Origin: Gemmatimonadaceae bacterium
Lineage (GTDB): Bacteria; Gemmatimonadota; Gemmatimonadetes; Gemmatimonadales; Gemmatimonadaceae
Length of the DNA: 64,000 nucleotides
Direction of reading: 5' to 3'
Assembly: GCA_011525845.1 (NCBI GenBank)
Contig: WYBP01000020.1
Coordinates: 62,001 to 126,000, forward strand
Each line of letters starts with the position of its first letter. The first letter of the stretch is position 1. The notes under the pieces are model-generated. The model saw only the letters and a list, made by a program, of their open reading frames with translations. It was not told where the DNA came from and did no database searches. The translations under genes were made by a program, and so were the position numbers. Below are positions 15,564 through 24,844 of this stretch, piece by piece.

Positions 15564-16961
15564 TCACCCGCGCTCGTGGTCGAAGGCGACGACAGCCGCC
15601 GCGAGCGTGGCGGCCGCCCTCCCGAGACCGTCACCGATGTAGGTCTCCACGACGCGGCGGCGGCCCTCGGCCTTGATCGTGGGATCCGCGGCGTACCCAC
15701 GCACGGCCGCCAGCATCTCGTCCCGGCTCCGCACGAGGATCGAGGCGTCCTTCTCCACGATGTGCTTGAAGTGCTCCCAGTTGTAGTACTCATGACAGGG
15801 GATCCGACCCGGGGGGATCGGGAGCGGGTCGTACGCGATATGGATGATCGGACGGTCGAAGTAGCTGGCCTCGATCGTGACGGTGGAGAAGATATTGATG
15901 TTCATCGTACAGAAGCGGAGGCAATCCCTCGACTCCTCCACCTCGCGGACGCCGGGGAGCCACTCGTCGAACGATTGCCCCGGCGCCAGCCCGGTGCGTC
16001 GCCAGGCCACCGGGTAGCGGTCGAGCAAGGCCCCGTACCCCTCGAAGTTGTCGAACGGGTGACACTTGATCAGCACCTGCAGGTCGCCCGGCACCTCGTC
16101 GCCGGCGACGATGGCCTGCAGGAGCTGCTCGAGGATCACGTGCTGCTGGTCGTGACGCACCTGCGGCATGGTGCTGAACAGGATCGTGCGGCGACCCGGA
16201 TCCAGCCCGTAGCTCTCGCACCATGTCGCGTACGTGTGCGACGAGGGCTCGAGGAACGCGTCGTACTGCGGGATCCCGACGACCTCGACCTGCTCCGGAC
16301 GGTAGGTCGGATACGTCGCGAGCAGCTCGTCGCGCGTATGCCGGTTCCACACCAGGATCCGGCCGAAGTTCTCGTGCAGCAGGACCTTGGACGAGAGATG
16401 GTCCCAGCTGAGGACCATGTACAGGCGCGGCAGGCCGGCACTCATCGCACTGCGGAGGAGGCTCTCCTCCCAGTACGAGGTCGCGTGCGTCGCGAAGAAG
16501 AGCCGGACGCCCCGCTCACGAAGGAGCGCGACGTGACGGGTGTCGGTGTTCCACCGGAGGTCCAGCGCGTCGAGCCAGCGATAGAGTCGCTCGGCGCTGA
16601 CCAGCCGGATGAGTCGCTTCACGACCCACCCTCCCACGCGCTGGTACAGGGGCCGGATCTGGTAGCGCGCCCAGATCGCCTCGGTCGCGCTCATGCGGCC
16701 CTCGAGGTGGACCTTCTTCTTGAGCTGGCGGATCAGGCTCCACCGCCGGGGCTCCGCCCCGACCTCGATCGCGGTCACCCGCACGGTGGAGTCGAAGCCC
16801 AGGCGCGCCATCGTCCGCGCGAGCGGGGGTGACGCGAACACCTCGACCGTGAAGTGCCGCTGCAGCTGAGCGATCACCCCCGTCTGGAAGAAGTTCCGCA
16901 GCGCCAGGCTCGAGGAGATGGTGAGCGCCAGCACGGGCTTGCCGCCGGAGGAGTCGCTCAC
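15564..16961 (-). CDS. GT-B-like surface-carbohydrate protein (capsule synthesis type)
   Basis: From GTG 16961 this is a 465-aa soluble protein. Its start overlaps the previous stop (GTGA). The N-terminus (VLALTISSSLALRNFFQTG) and the later segments LSWDHLSSKVLLHENFGRILVWN, VLIKCHPFDNFEGYG and NIFSTVTIEASYFDRPIIHIAYD resemble the donor half of CDP-glycerol glycerophosphotransferases and UDP-GlcNAc 2-epimerases (the HP..N and STVxxEA patterns). I read it as a glycosyl- or glycerophosphotransferase of the repeat unit. It does not match NeuC closely, so I do not assign it the missing hydrolysing-epimerase step. Confidence 0.65.
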   Translation of the reverse strand: MSDSSGGKPVLALTISSSLALRNFFQTGVIAQLQRHFTVEVFASPPLARTMARLGFDSTVRVTAIEVGAEPRRWSLIRQLKKKVHLEGRMSATEAIWARYQIRPLYQRVGGWVVKRLIRLVSAERLYRWLDALDLRWNTDTRHVALLRERGVRLFFATHATSYWEESLLRSAMSAGLPRLYMVLSWDHLSSKVLLHENFGRILVWNRHTRDELLATYPTYRPEQVEVVGIPQYDAFLEPSSHTYATWCESYGLDPGRRTILFSTMPQVRHDQQHVILEQLLQAIVAGDEVPGDLQVLIKCHPFDNFEGYGALLDRYPVAWRRTGLAPGQSFDEWLPGVREVEESRDCLRFCTMNINIFSTVTIEASYFDRPIIHIAYDPLPIPPGRIPCHEYYNWEHFKHIVEKDASILVRSRDEMLAAVRGYAADPTIKAEGRRRVVETYIGDGLGRAAATLAAAVVAFDHERG

Positions 16962-18193
16962 ATGCGGTGATCGAGCTGCCGGTGGGTCTCGATATGCCGG
17001 AACTCCGAGACCACGCCGTTGACCGCCGCGACGATCTCCGCCTTGCTCGGCGGCGGCGCGCTCCCGTCGACGCGTGCGCCGACCCATGCGAGGAAGGCGC
17101 GGAGCGCCGGATCATCGGCCGAGCCATAGGCGACGGCCAGCAGGTTCGGGAGCCCGAGCTCGACCGCCCGCTCGCCCATCCCGATGAACTCCTCGTACGG
17201 CTTCTCCCCGCTCGTATCGAGGGCCGAGAGGAGGAGGGGATACCGGTTCGCCGCCAGACTCTGCAGCATGGATTCCCGGGCCCGCCGCTCATCGTCGAAG
17301 GGCTCGGGGACATAGCCGAGGCTGCCGAGCAGTGCGCGCGCCACGCCCTCGAGGTCGACGAGGTGCGACGCGGCCTCCAGGCGAGGGATCACGATGTGGC
17401 GATCCGGCGCGCACACGGCGGCGAGCACGCAGAGCTGCCCCGCCTCGCGCAGCGAGACGAAGTACCGTCGCGTGTCGCGCGGGACGGCCAGCGGCTGGCG
17501 CTTCTCGAGCCGATGCAGCCACCCCTCGAGCAGACTCCCGGCGGAGAACGCGACGTTCGCGAAACGCGCCGACGACACCGTGATCGCCGGCCCCGGTCCG
17601 GCGGCGCGGGCGGCGAAGATCACGTGCTCCATGAGGCGCTTGCTCGCCCCCATGAGGTTCACGGGATTCGCCGCCTTGTCCGTGGACACGGAGAAGTACC
17701 GCTGGGTGCCCCCTCGAGCGACCAGCCAGTCCAGCAACCGGACCGCCTTGATCACGTTGGTATCGAGCATGTGCAGCAGGGAGTAGGCGTCCTTCTCCGA
17801 GCGCACGTGCTTGACGGCCGCGAAGTTCAGCACGTAGCCATAGGGCGCCTCCGCCTCGAGCATCGCCCGCATCACCGGCGAACCGAAGTCGAGGGGCGTC
17901 GTGCGGAAGTCCGGCACGTTGAGGCCGTCGGGCTGGCCGCGCAGGTCACGCACGAGCTCCGCCAGCCCGTTCTCGTTGAGGTCCACGACGTGCAGGGCGG
18001 CCACCGGGAATCGGGCGAGCTCGAGGATCGTCGCGGCACCGATGCTCCCGGCGCCGCCGATGACGAGGACACGCTGACCGCGCAGGCGCTCCGTGAGTTC
18101 GTCGCGCCGAGCGGCGATGTCGGCCTCGATCAGCGATTCGCGTCGCCCGGTCGCCAGCGCGGACACCTCGGCGCGCGAGAGGACGCCGGTCAT
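16958..18193 (-). CDS. CapD/FlaA1-like nucleotide-sugar 4,6-dehydratase (SDR)
   Basis: A 411-aa SDR with Rossmann motif VIGGAGSIGAA near residue 45, NFAAVKHVRSEKD, and STDKAANPVNLMGASK, in which Met takes the place of the usual catalytic Tyr, as in FlaA1/PseB-type UDP-GlcNAc 4,6-dehydratases. The C-terminal part (REAGQLCVLAA..., EEFIGMGERAVELG) diverges from FlaA1, so the exact substrate is open. It starts in an ATGA overlap with wzx and ends in a GTGA overlap with the next gene. It could feed the bacillosamine or nonulosonic-acid branch, in addition to the membrane-bound dehydratase at 31134. Confidence 0.8.
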   Translation of the reverse strand: MTGVLSRAEVSALATGRRESLIEADIAARRDELTERLRGQRVLVIGGAGSIGAATILELARFPVAALHVVDLNENGLAELVRDLRGQPDGLNVPDFRTTPLDFGSPVMRAMLEAEAPYGYVLNFAAVKHVRSEKDAYSLLHMLDTNVIKAVRLLDWLVARGGTQRYFSVSTDKAANPVNLMGASKRLMEHVIFAARAAGPGPAITVSSARFANVAFSAGSLLEGWLHRLEKRQPLAVPRDTRRYFVSLREAGQLCVLAAVCAPDRHIVIPRLEAASHLVDLEGVARALLGSLGYVPEPFDDERRARESMLQSLAANRYPLLLSALDTSGEKPYEEFIGMGERAVELGLPNLLAVAYGSADDPALRAFLAWVGARVDGSAPPPSKAEIVAAVNGVVSEFRHIETHRQLDHRM

Positions 18194-19776
18194 GGTGAAC
18201 CCTCCCTTCCCTGCCCCGGCGCCGGTGCGGTCGCCGCGACGGACGCGGCGGCGCCGGGCCGCAGGAGCGCGCGCACGGCGACCCACCGGGCGCGCACGCC
18301 GCCCCGGGGACGAAGACCCCATTCGACGACCAGGGCGAGATAGAGGAGCATCGCGGCGGCGGCGAGACCCGCGCGCACCGTCATCGCGGCACCCCCGGCG
18401 ACCCAGCGGGCCGCGCCGAAGCAGGCCAGGGCCGAGACCACGAAGGGGAACGTGTCACGCGTGAGCCAGGTCCGGTACTCGCCCTGCAGGACATGACGGA
18501 ACATCACGAAGGGGACGATCAGGAAGTAGAGCACGTTGAAGAGTAGCCAACCGGCCGCGGCGCCGGTAATCCCGTGCCGGAGGACCAGCACGTACGTCAG
18601 GGGGGTGAGCAGGAGCGCGCCGGCGGCGTTCATCGCGAGGGGGACCCGGGTGAGCCCGGCGGCCAGCAGCAGGGAGAAGGGGACGCCCATGAGGCTGTTG
18701 AACATCATGGCCGCCGCGAGGATCGCCAACGCCGTGCGCGCCGATGCGGCCAGCTCGGCGTTCTGCGTCCAGACCAGGAGCACATCGTGCGCGTTGAACA
18801 TCAGCAGCGCGGCGAGCGGCGCCGAGAGGAAGGCGACCGCCCGGACCGTGCGATGGAAGGTCTGGGCCAGTCTCCGGTCGTCGCGCTGCTGATGGAGATG
18901 CGTGAGCCGGGGGAAGACCGCGGCCTGCACCGGCTGCGCCACCTTGGAGAGACCGTTGGACGCGAGGCTCGCCGCGTTGTAGAAGCCCAGGGCGCTCAGC
19001 GGCAGCAGCGCGGAGACGATGAGCTTGTCCGCCTGCTTGAGGAACAGCGCGAAGAGGGACATCCCGCCGACGCTCGCCGAGAAGCGCCAGAGGTCCCGCA
19101 GCAGCGGCGCGCGGAACCGCCCGCCGCCGCCCGTGAAACCCTGCCCGTACCGGCCGACGGCCGTCAGGCAGATCACGAGTTCGAGCGCGGAGAAGGCGAG
19201 CTGCCACCAGTAGAACACCAGGACGCTGCGCGCGATGAACAGCAGCACGAGGATCGACCCGACCCCGCGGATCAGGTTGGACGCCGACGTCACGACGTTC
19301 AGCACCACATGCTCCTCCGTGCCGCGGAGGATCCCCTGGTACAGCGCCACCGGCCACCGCATGGCGATCGCCGCGCCGGCCACGAAGACGGCCGTGCGGA
19401 CCGTCGACGCATCGAAATGCGGCGAGGTGAGCCATCGCGTCGCCAGCCAGGAGGAGCCGGCCGCGAACGCGATCAGCAGGAGCACGCCGACGGCATAGAA
19501 GAACACCTCGAGCGTGCGGACCAGGTCATGCCGGTCCTCGGGCGGTCGCGCCTGCGCGACATACCGGGTCACCTCCCGGTTCGCCGTGGTGCTGAGCCCG
19601 AAGTCGAGCACGGCGGTCAGCGCCTGGAGCACGAGCAGGATGCTGACGAGGCCGTACCCTTCCGGGCCGAGGAAGCGGAGGAACAGCGGCACCGTCACGA
19701 ACGCGATGACGGTCGTCGCTGCCTGTCCCCCGAAGTTCGCGAAGATGTTTCGGGTGAGCGGAGACACCGCCGTCAC
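18190..19776 (-). CDS. wzx: Wzx-type polysaccharide flippase
   Basis: From GTG 19776 (528 aa) the protein has about 14 hydrophobic helices and the N-terminal signature of the MATE/polysaccharide flippase family: NIFANFGGQAATTVIAFVTV followed by PLFLRFLGPEGYGLVSI. It would move the undecaprenyl-linked repeat unit across the inner membrane. The chosen start lies 13 bp after the transketolase stop; a longer frame to 19824 would overlap that gene. Its TGA overlaps the ATG of the dehydratase gene. Confidence 0.88.
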   Translation of the reverse strand: MTAVSPLTRNIFANFGGQAATTVIAFVTVPLFLRFLGPEGYGLVSILLVLQALTAVLDFGLSTTANREVTRYVAQARPPEDRHDLVRTLEVFFYAVGVLLLIAFAAGSSWLATRWLTSPHFDASTVRTAVFVAGAAIAMRWPVALYQGILRGTEEHVVLNVVTSASNLIRGVGSILVLLFIARSVLVFYWWQLAFSALELVICLTAVGRYGQGFTGGGGRFRAPLLRDLWRFSASVGGMSLFALFLKQADKLIVSALLPLSALGFYNAASLASNGLSKVAQPVQAAVFPRLTHLHQQRDDRRLAQTFHRTVRAVAFLSAPLAALLMFNAHDVLLVWTQNAELAASARTALAILAAAMMFNSLMGVPFSLLLAAGLTRVPLAMNAAGALLLTPLTYVLVLRHGITGAAAGWLLFNVLYFLIVPFVMFRHVLQGEYRTWLTRDTFPFVVSALACFGAARWVAGGAAMTVRAGLAAAAMLLYLALVVEWGLRPRGGVRARWVAVRALLRPGAAASVAATAPAPGQGREGSP

Positions 19777-19789
19777 CCGATCGCGCGGG

Positions 19790-21778
19790 TCACTGCGGGG
19801 CGTCCAGCGTGTACGACCGCTCATCCACCGTCATGTCCGCGACGGGGCGCGCGCCGAGGATCGACTCCGCGAGCGACGCCCCGTCGAGTCCATGGCGCTG
19901 CAGGACCTCGGGTGGGCTGCCGCACGCCGGGAAGCCACGCACCGAGAACTTCTCGAGGCGCCGGCCATCGAGACTCCCCGTCGACGCGAGCGCCTCGAGC
20001 AGGCGATCGCCGAGCGCACCGTTCGGGCCATGATCCTCCAGGACGTAGATGGCCGTGTAAGGCGCGACGACCTCGCGGAGCCATTCGGCGTCGACGCGAT
20101 TGAGCCAGGGGTGCCCGACCACGCAGAGCCCGAACCCCTGGCGGGCCAGCGCCTCGGAGGCCACGAGCGCCTCGTGCAGCATCACCGGACCGTACCCGAA
20201 GAGGATCGCGTCCTTCCCCGGGGCGAGGACCGTGCCTCGTCCCTCGGTCAGCCGGTAGTCGGGCGGGAACTCGATGCGTCGGGGGGAGGGGCCGATCGAG
20301 AGCCGCAGGACGCCCACCTCGCCCGGCGTGTCCACGAGGTACGTGATGGCCTGCTTCGTCTCCTCCGCGTTCGCCGGGGCGAGGATCGTGCAGTGCGGCA
20401 GGGCGGCGAACAGGGCGACATCGCGCAGGCTCTGGTGCGACTTCCCCGGCCCGGCCGGGATGAGTCCACCGAAGTGGCAGACGTAGATGATCTTCGAGCG
20501 CTCGGTCGCGTTGTTGTAGATCTGCTCGTTCGCCCGGCTCGCGAGGAAGCTGGCGAAGCTGTTCACCACCGGGAGGAACCCCGAGCGCGCGAGACCGCCG
20601 GCCATCGACACCATGTCCTGCTCGGCGATCCCGTTCTCGATGAACCGCTCCGGATATCGCTCGCCGAACGCGCGCACCCGGCAATCCGCCGCCAGGTCAC
20701 CATCGAGGACCACCAGGTCCGGTCGACGGGCCCCCAGTTCGACCAACGCCTCGCCGAACGCGTCCGCGATGAACTCCTTCGGGGCACCGGCCACAGCCGG
20801 CTCACTCTCGCCGATGACCTCGAGGACCGGTTCCCCGAGTCCGAGCGCGGCGAACCGCGTCCGGATCCGCTGGAGCAACTCCTCACTGCCCCGCGTGAAG
20901 CTCTCGTGGTCGGGTGCTCCCGAGTGCCAGCGATAGACGTACGTGCCCGGCTGCGGCTCGCGCGAGGGCTCCATGAACGAGACCCCGCGACCCTTGATGG
21001 TGTCCGCGATCAGGACCCGCGGCCGTCCCGTCGATCGCTCCAACGTCGCGAAGGCATCCTCGATCGCGGCGAACGAGTGGCCATCGCAGCGCGCGACCGC
21101 CCAACCGAAGGCCCGGAACTTCGCCTCGAGGTCCCCGAGCGCACTGATCTCGTCCACCGTCATGTCCGTCTGGTACTTGTTGTGGTCCACGATGACGGTG
21201 AGGCCATCCAGGCCCGCATTGGCCGCGGTCATCAGGCCCTCGTAGTTCTGCCCTTCCTGCAGTTCTCCGTCGCCGATGAGGACGAAGACGTGTCCGCCGT
21301 CCCCGCGCGTCCGCTTCGCCCACGCCATGCCCTTCGCCTTGGAGATCCCCATCCCGAGGGAGCCGGAGTTGGCCTCGATCCCCGGGATGTTGACGTCGGG
21401 ATGCCCGTCCAGCCCACCGAGCCGCCGGAGCTTCGTCAGGCGCTCCGTGGACAGCAGGCCGGCGGCGTGCAGCACGGCGTACTGGCCCGGGACGTCGTGC
21501 CCCTTGGACGAGAAGTACACGTCGCGCGCCGCATCCTGCATCCCGACGCGCACGGTGTTCATCCGGTGGAAGTAGAGCCAGACGACGAGGTCCATCGCGC
21601 TGAAGCTGGACCCGAGATGCCCCGACCCCGCCTTCTTCACGGCCGAGAGGCAATTGAACCGGCACATGTCGGCCACGAGCGCGAGGCGGTCGTGCGCGGA
21701 GGGGGCGGCGGCACGCGCTCTCGCGAACTCGGACTGCGCCAGGAGCCGGATCGGCGTCAAAAGAGGCTTGGTCATCAT
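19790..21778 (-). CDS. Transketolase-like enzyme, both halves in one chain
   Basis: The 662-aa protein carries a TPP-binding domain (SGHLGSSFSAMDL near 52-64, GDG 169-171, HNKYQTD) and a pyrimidine/C-terminal half with the cofactor-activating glutamate in GIAEQDM (E386) and GPGKSHQSLRD. The N-terminal half resembles the split transketolase subunits (COG3959 type) often found in sugar loci rather than TktA, but here both halves are fused. It moves two-carbon ketol units between sugars. Its place between neuA and wzx points to making an unusual sugar precursor rather than central metabolism. It starts MMTK at 21778 or 21775. Confidence 0.87.
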   Translation of the reverse strand: MMTKPLLTPIRLLAQSEFARARAAAPSAHDRLALVADMCRFNCLSAVKKAGSGHLGSSFSAMDLVVWLYFHRMNTVRVGMQDAARDVYFSSKGHDVPGQYAVLHAAGLLSTERLTKLRRLGGLDGHPDVNIPGIEANSGSLGMGISKAKGMAWAKRTRGDGGHVFVLIGDGELQEGQNYEGLMTAANAGLDGLTVIVDHNKYQTDMTVDEISALGDLEAKFRAFGWAVARCDGHSFAAIEDAFATLERSTGRPRVLIADTIKGRGVSFMEPSREPQPGTYVYRWHSGAPDHESFTRGSEELLQRIRTRFAALGLGEPVLEVIGESEPAVAGAPKEFIADAFGEALVELGARRPDLVVLDGDLAADCRVRAFGERYPERFIENGIAEQDMVSMAGGLARSGFLPVVNSFASFLASRANEQIYNNATERSKIIYVCHFGGLIPAGPGKSHQSLRDVALFAALPHCTILAPANAEETKQAITYLVDTPGEVGVLRLSIGPSPRRIEFPPDYRLTEGRGTVLAPGKDAILFGYGPVMLHEALVASEALARQGFGLCVVGHPWLNRVDAEWLREVVAPYTAIYVLEDHGPNGALGDRLLEALASTGSLDGRRLEKFSVRGFPACGSPPEVLQRHGLDGASLAESILGARPVADMTVDERSYTLDAPQ

Positions 21779-21791
21779 CGGTAGGGGAAGG

Positions 21792-22556
21792 TCAGGACGG
21801 GAACGCGGCCACGTCGATCTCCGGCAGCGCGTCGGGATGCTCGCGGACGAGTTGCTCGACCCACGCCCAGTCGCGAGGGTCGTTCACATCCACCCCCTCG
21901 AGATCCTGGGTGAGGAAGGGTACGATCACCGATCCGGCGATGGTACCTCCTTCGAGGGCGACGCGCGACCAGGCGATCTCGAGACTCGCGTTCTGGACGT
22001 AGACCTCCGGCAGCGCGGCATACTGCTGGCTGTGCCAGGGCGCGTCGACGGGGGAGAGCGGCAACAGCGGCGTCATGCGCTCGCCACGCACGACCCACAT
22101 CTTCCCCGGGTGCTGCTTGCACTTCTCGACGGCACGCAGGGAGTCCACGCCTTCCATCCGGCGGAAGAGCGCCCACGCGCGCGCGATCGTCTCGGCCCGG
22201 CGGAACGGACTGGTGGGACGCAGGATGCTGAACGCATCGAAGCGGCGGTCAGCCGACTCCAGCCCCCGGAGGGCCTGGACCACCCAGTCGATGTCCGGAG
22301 ATCGCTCTCCGGCGATCGCCGCCGGGCGCAGGAAGGGTACCTCCGCGCCGTAGTGGCGTGCGATGTCCGCATAGCCCGCGTCGTCGGTCGACACCACGAC
22401 CGCGGAGAACACCCCGCTCGCGCGGGCCGCCGCGATGCTGTAGGCCAGCATCGGATGCCCCGCCAGTCGCCGAACGTTCTTGTGGGGCACCCGGCGCGAG
22501 CCGGCGCGGGCCGGGATGAGCGCGACCGCGGTCGGATCGGAAGTGCGCGGCGTCAC
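21792..22556 (-). CDS. neuA: CMP-nonulosonate synthetase (acylneuraminate cytidylyltransferase)
   Basis: The 254-aa protein begins at GTG 22556, directly abutting the stop of the aldehyde dehydrogenase. It contains the family motif VALIPARAGSRRVPHKNVRRLAG, the STDD...A segment, and FSILRPTSPFRRAETI, typical of NeuA/PtmB enzymes that couple CTP to the anomeric hydroxyl of sialic, legionaminic or related acids. The C-terminus (GVDVNDPRDWAWVEQLV) is also typical. With NeuB and the KdsC-like phosphatase it forms the activation end of a nonulosonic acid pathway. Confidence 0.88.
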   Translation of the reverse strand: MTPRTSDPTAVALIPARAGSRRVPHKNVRRLAGHPMLAYSIAAARASGVFSAVVVSTDDAGYADIARHYGAEVPFLRPAAIAGERSPDIDWVVQALRGLESADRRFDAFSILRPTSPFRRAETIARAWALFRRMEGVDSLRAVEKCKQHPGKMWVVRGERMTPLLPLSPVDAPWHSQQYAALPEVYVQNASLEIAWSRVALEGGTIAGSVIVPFLTQDLEGVDVNDPRDWAWVEQLVREHPDALPEIDVAAFPS

Positions 22557-24047
22557 CTACAGGCTCTCTGGGTCGCTGAGGAACACCACGTTCTTGAGAT
22601 GGGAATAGACATCCAGCGCCTCCGTCCCCGGCTCCCGTGTCCCATTCCCCGAATCCTTCATGCCACCGAACGGCATGTGCGGTTCGCTGCCGTAGGTGCC
22701 TGCGTTCACGACGGCGACGCCCGCCGCGACCCGCTGCGTGAACTCCATCGCGCGGTGGACGTTGCGCGTATGGATGCAGGCGGTGAGGCCGTACCGTGAA
22801 TGGTTCGCCAGCGCGATCGCCGCATCGAAATCCGCCACGCGGTACAGCACGGCGACCGGTCCGAACAGCTCCTCACACGAGATCTCGGCATCCGCCGAGA
22901 CGCCTTCCACGACCGTGGCCGGGAAGTAGCAGCCGTCCCGATGGGACGGCCCGGTGAGCCTGGAGCCGCCGCAGAGCACCCGCGCACCGTCACCCACCGC
23001 ACGGGCGAGCGCCGTCGAGACCTTCTCGAGCTGGCGCTCGTTGATCAGCGGGCCGAAGTCGTCGGTGTCCCGGTCGCCGACCCGGGACGCGTTCGCGCGC
23101 TCCACCAGCATGTCGCGGAATCGGTCATAGACCGCGTCGAACACGATCACCCGACTCCCGGCGGCGCACCGCTGTCCCGCATTGCTGAACGCCGAGAGCG
23201 CGGCCCAGTGCACGGCGCGCTCCAGGTCCGCGTCATCGCAGACGACGAACGGGTTCTTGCCACCGAGCTCGAGGGAGACCCTCGCCAGCCGCGTGCCCGC
23301 GTCACGTGCGATCTGCCGTCCGACGGCGGTGCTGCCCGTGAAGCTCACCACCCCGACCTCCGGATGCGCGACGAGCGCGCTCCCGGCCTCGGCCCCGATG
23401 CCGTGCACGACGTTGAGCACGCCAGGCGGAAGGCCCGCGGCCTCCGCGATCTCCGCCACCAGCGCCGCCGTTCCCGGAGCGTCCTCGGCGCTCTTGAGGA
23501 CCGCCGTGTTCCCGCAGATCAGCGCGGGGAACATCTTCCAAGCCACGTTGGCGATCGGCGTGTTCGCGGGGACGATCAGGCCGGCGATCCCGATCGGCTG
23601 ACGGACCGTGTAGTTGAGGCGATGCGGCACGGCACTCGTCATGGTCCGACCGAACAGCCGCTGCCCCTCGCCGGCGAAGAACTCGCCGAGCAGGATCGAA
23701 CCGTCCGTCTCCCCGAGCGCGGCGCTGGGCGACTTCCCCGTCTCCTGCGCCACCATCGCCGCCAACGCGAGCCGGCGCTCCCGCAGCCCGGCGCAAACGG
23801 AGCGAAGGATCTCCCCTCGCTTCACGGGTGGCGTCGCCGCCCACTCGCCGAGCGCGGCGGCGGCCGCCGAGACGCCGGCGTCCACGTCGGCGGCCCCGGA
23901 ACGGGCGCACGACGCGAGCAGGCGCCCGTCGTGGGGACTGCGCTTCTCGAACCAGGCGCCGCCCACCGCTGGCACCGATCGGCCGGCGATCCGGTTCTGG
24001 ATCCGCGCGGCGTGCGTCGCTTCCGCCGGCGTCACCACGCGGTCCAT
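22557..24047 (-). CDS. Aldehyde dehydrogenase (NAD(P)+-dependent)
   Basis: A full-length 496-aa ALDH with the catalytic cysteine in NAGQRCAAGSR (C294), the general base in SLELGGKNP (E260), the cofactor region SFTGSTAVG, and VPANTPIANVAWK. Such enzymes oxidise aldehydes to acids. Inside a sugar cluster it may oxidise a sugar aldehyde or a short aldehyde used for N-acylation; the substrate is not predictable. Its first 16 bases overlap the end of the upstream SDR gene and its TAG directly precedes the neuA GTG, so it is part of the same transcript. Confidence 0.87.
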   Translation of the reverse strand: MDRVVTPAEATHAARIQNRIAGRSVPAVGGAWFEKRSPHDGRLLASCARSGAADVDAGVSAAAAALGEWAATPPVKRGEILRSVCAGLRERRLALAAMVAQETGKSPSAALGETDGSILLGEFFAGEGQRLFGRTMTSAVPHRLNYTVRQPIGIAGLIVPANTPIANVAWKMFPALICGNTAVLKSAEDAPGTAALVAEIAEAAGLPPGVLNVVHGIGAEAGSALVAHPEVGVVSFTGSTAVGRQIARDAGTRLARVSLELGGKNPFVVCDDADLERAVHWAALSAFSNAGQRCAAGSRVIVFDAVYDRFRDMLVERANASRVGDRDTDDFGPLINERQLEKVSTALARAVGDGARVLCGGSRLTGPSHRDGCYFPATVVEGVSADAEISCEELFGPVAVLYRVADFDAAIALANHSRYGLTACIHTRNVHRAMEFTQRVAAGVAVVNAGTYGSEPHMPFGGMKDSGNGTREPGTEALDVYSHLKNVVFLSDPESL

Positions 24048-24844
24048 CCACCGTCGATGACGAGATTCGACCCCGTCATGTACTTCGACGCGTCGGAACA
24101 GAGGAAGACCACCGCACCGTTGTACTCGGACGGATCGGCCATCCGGCCCATCGGCATGCGGGCGATGTACGCCTCGAGGAACGCGGGGTCCTGCCCGCGG
24201 AAGACGCCCGCGAGCGTGAGCGTGTTGACGCGGACCCCCCGCCCGGCCCAGTACGTGGCGAGGTACCTCGTGAGGTTCATCAACCCCGACTTCGACGCCG
24301 AGTACGCGACCGGCTTGACGAAGGGCACGTTCCCGACTCTCCGGTACTCGTAGAGCCGCTGATCCGGCGAGACCACGCCGTAGATCGAGGAGATGTTCAC
24401 GATCGTCCCGCGTCCCAGGGCCGCCATCCGACCGCCGAACACCTGGGCGCAGAGGAACGGCCCGCCGAGGTTGACCTCGAGGATCCGATCCCAGGACGCC
24501 TTCGGATAGTCCTCGAACGGGCCGTTCTCCGACGCGGGAGCGTCGGGCGGCGCGTCCAGCGCGGCGTTGTTGATCAGCGCATAGGGCGCCTCCCAGGTCC
24601 GCTCGATCGTCGCCAGCGCACCCTCGAGCGAGGCGCGGTCACAGACGTCCGCCGCGAGATACAGGAATCGCCCGGCGAGCTCCGGCGGCATCGCCGGGCG
24701 TCGAGACGGGTCGACGTCGAGGTCCAGCACGACGACCCGCGCGCCATGCGCCGCGGCACTGCGCGCGAACTCCGTCCCGAGCTGGCCGAGCCCCCCCGTG
24801 ACGACGACCACACGGTCGCGAAGACCGAAGAGCTCAGGAGGCAC
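24032..24844 (-). CDS. Short-chain dehydrogenase (PtmA-like)
   Basis: GTG 24844 has a good upstream GGGGAGGA and gives 270 aa (VPPELFGLRDRVVVVTGGLGQLG). The classical SDR features are TGGLGQLG, INNAALD, SSIYG and YSASKSG, with the usual C-terminal SNLVIDGGWTAW. SDRs of this subgroup occur next to neuB/neuA in flagellin-glycosylation loci (ptmA). The exact oxidation or reduction is not established even there. Its start overlaps the end of the KdsC-like gene by 11 bp. Confidence 0.83.
   Translation of the reverse strand: MPPELFGLRDRVVVVTGGLGQLGTEFARSAAAHGARVVVLDLDVDPSRRPAMPPELAGRFLYLAADVCDRASLEGALATIERTWEAPYALINNAALDAPPDAPASENGPFEDYPKASWDRILEVNLGGPFLCAQVFGGRMAALGRGTIVNISSIYGVVSPDQRLYEYRRVGNVPFVKPVAYSASKSGLMNLTRYLATYWAGRGVRVNTLTLAGVFRGQDPAFLEAYIARMPMGRMADPSEYNGAVVFLCSDASKYMTGSNLVIDGGWTAW

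Noticed and set aside
14091-16832. Plus-strand open frame of 913 codons opposite wzz, wzy and the GT-B-like gene
   Set aside because: It spans three good minus-strand genes, has no recognisable domain and has antisense-like composition.
15564-16961. Assignment as NeuC (hydrolysing UDP-GlcNAc 2-epimerase)
   Set aside because: Only generic GT-B patterns match; the protein is longer than NeuC and lacks a convincing overall fit, so the missing pathway step was not filled with it.
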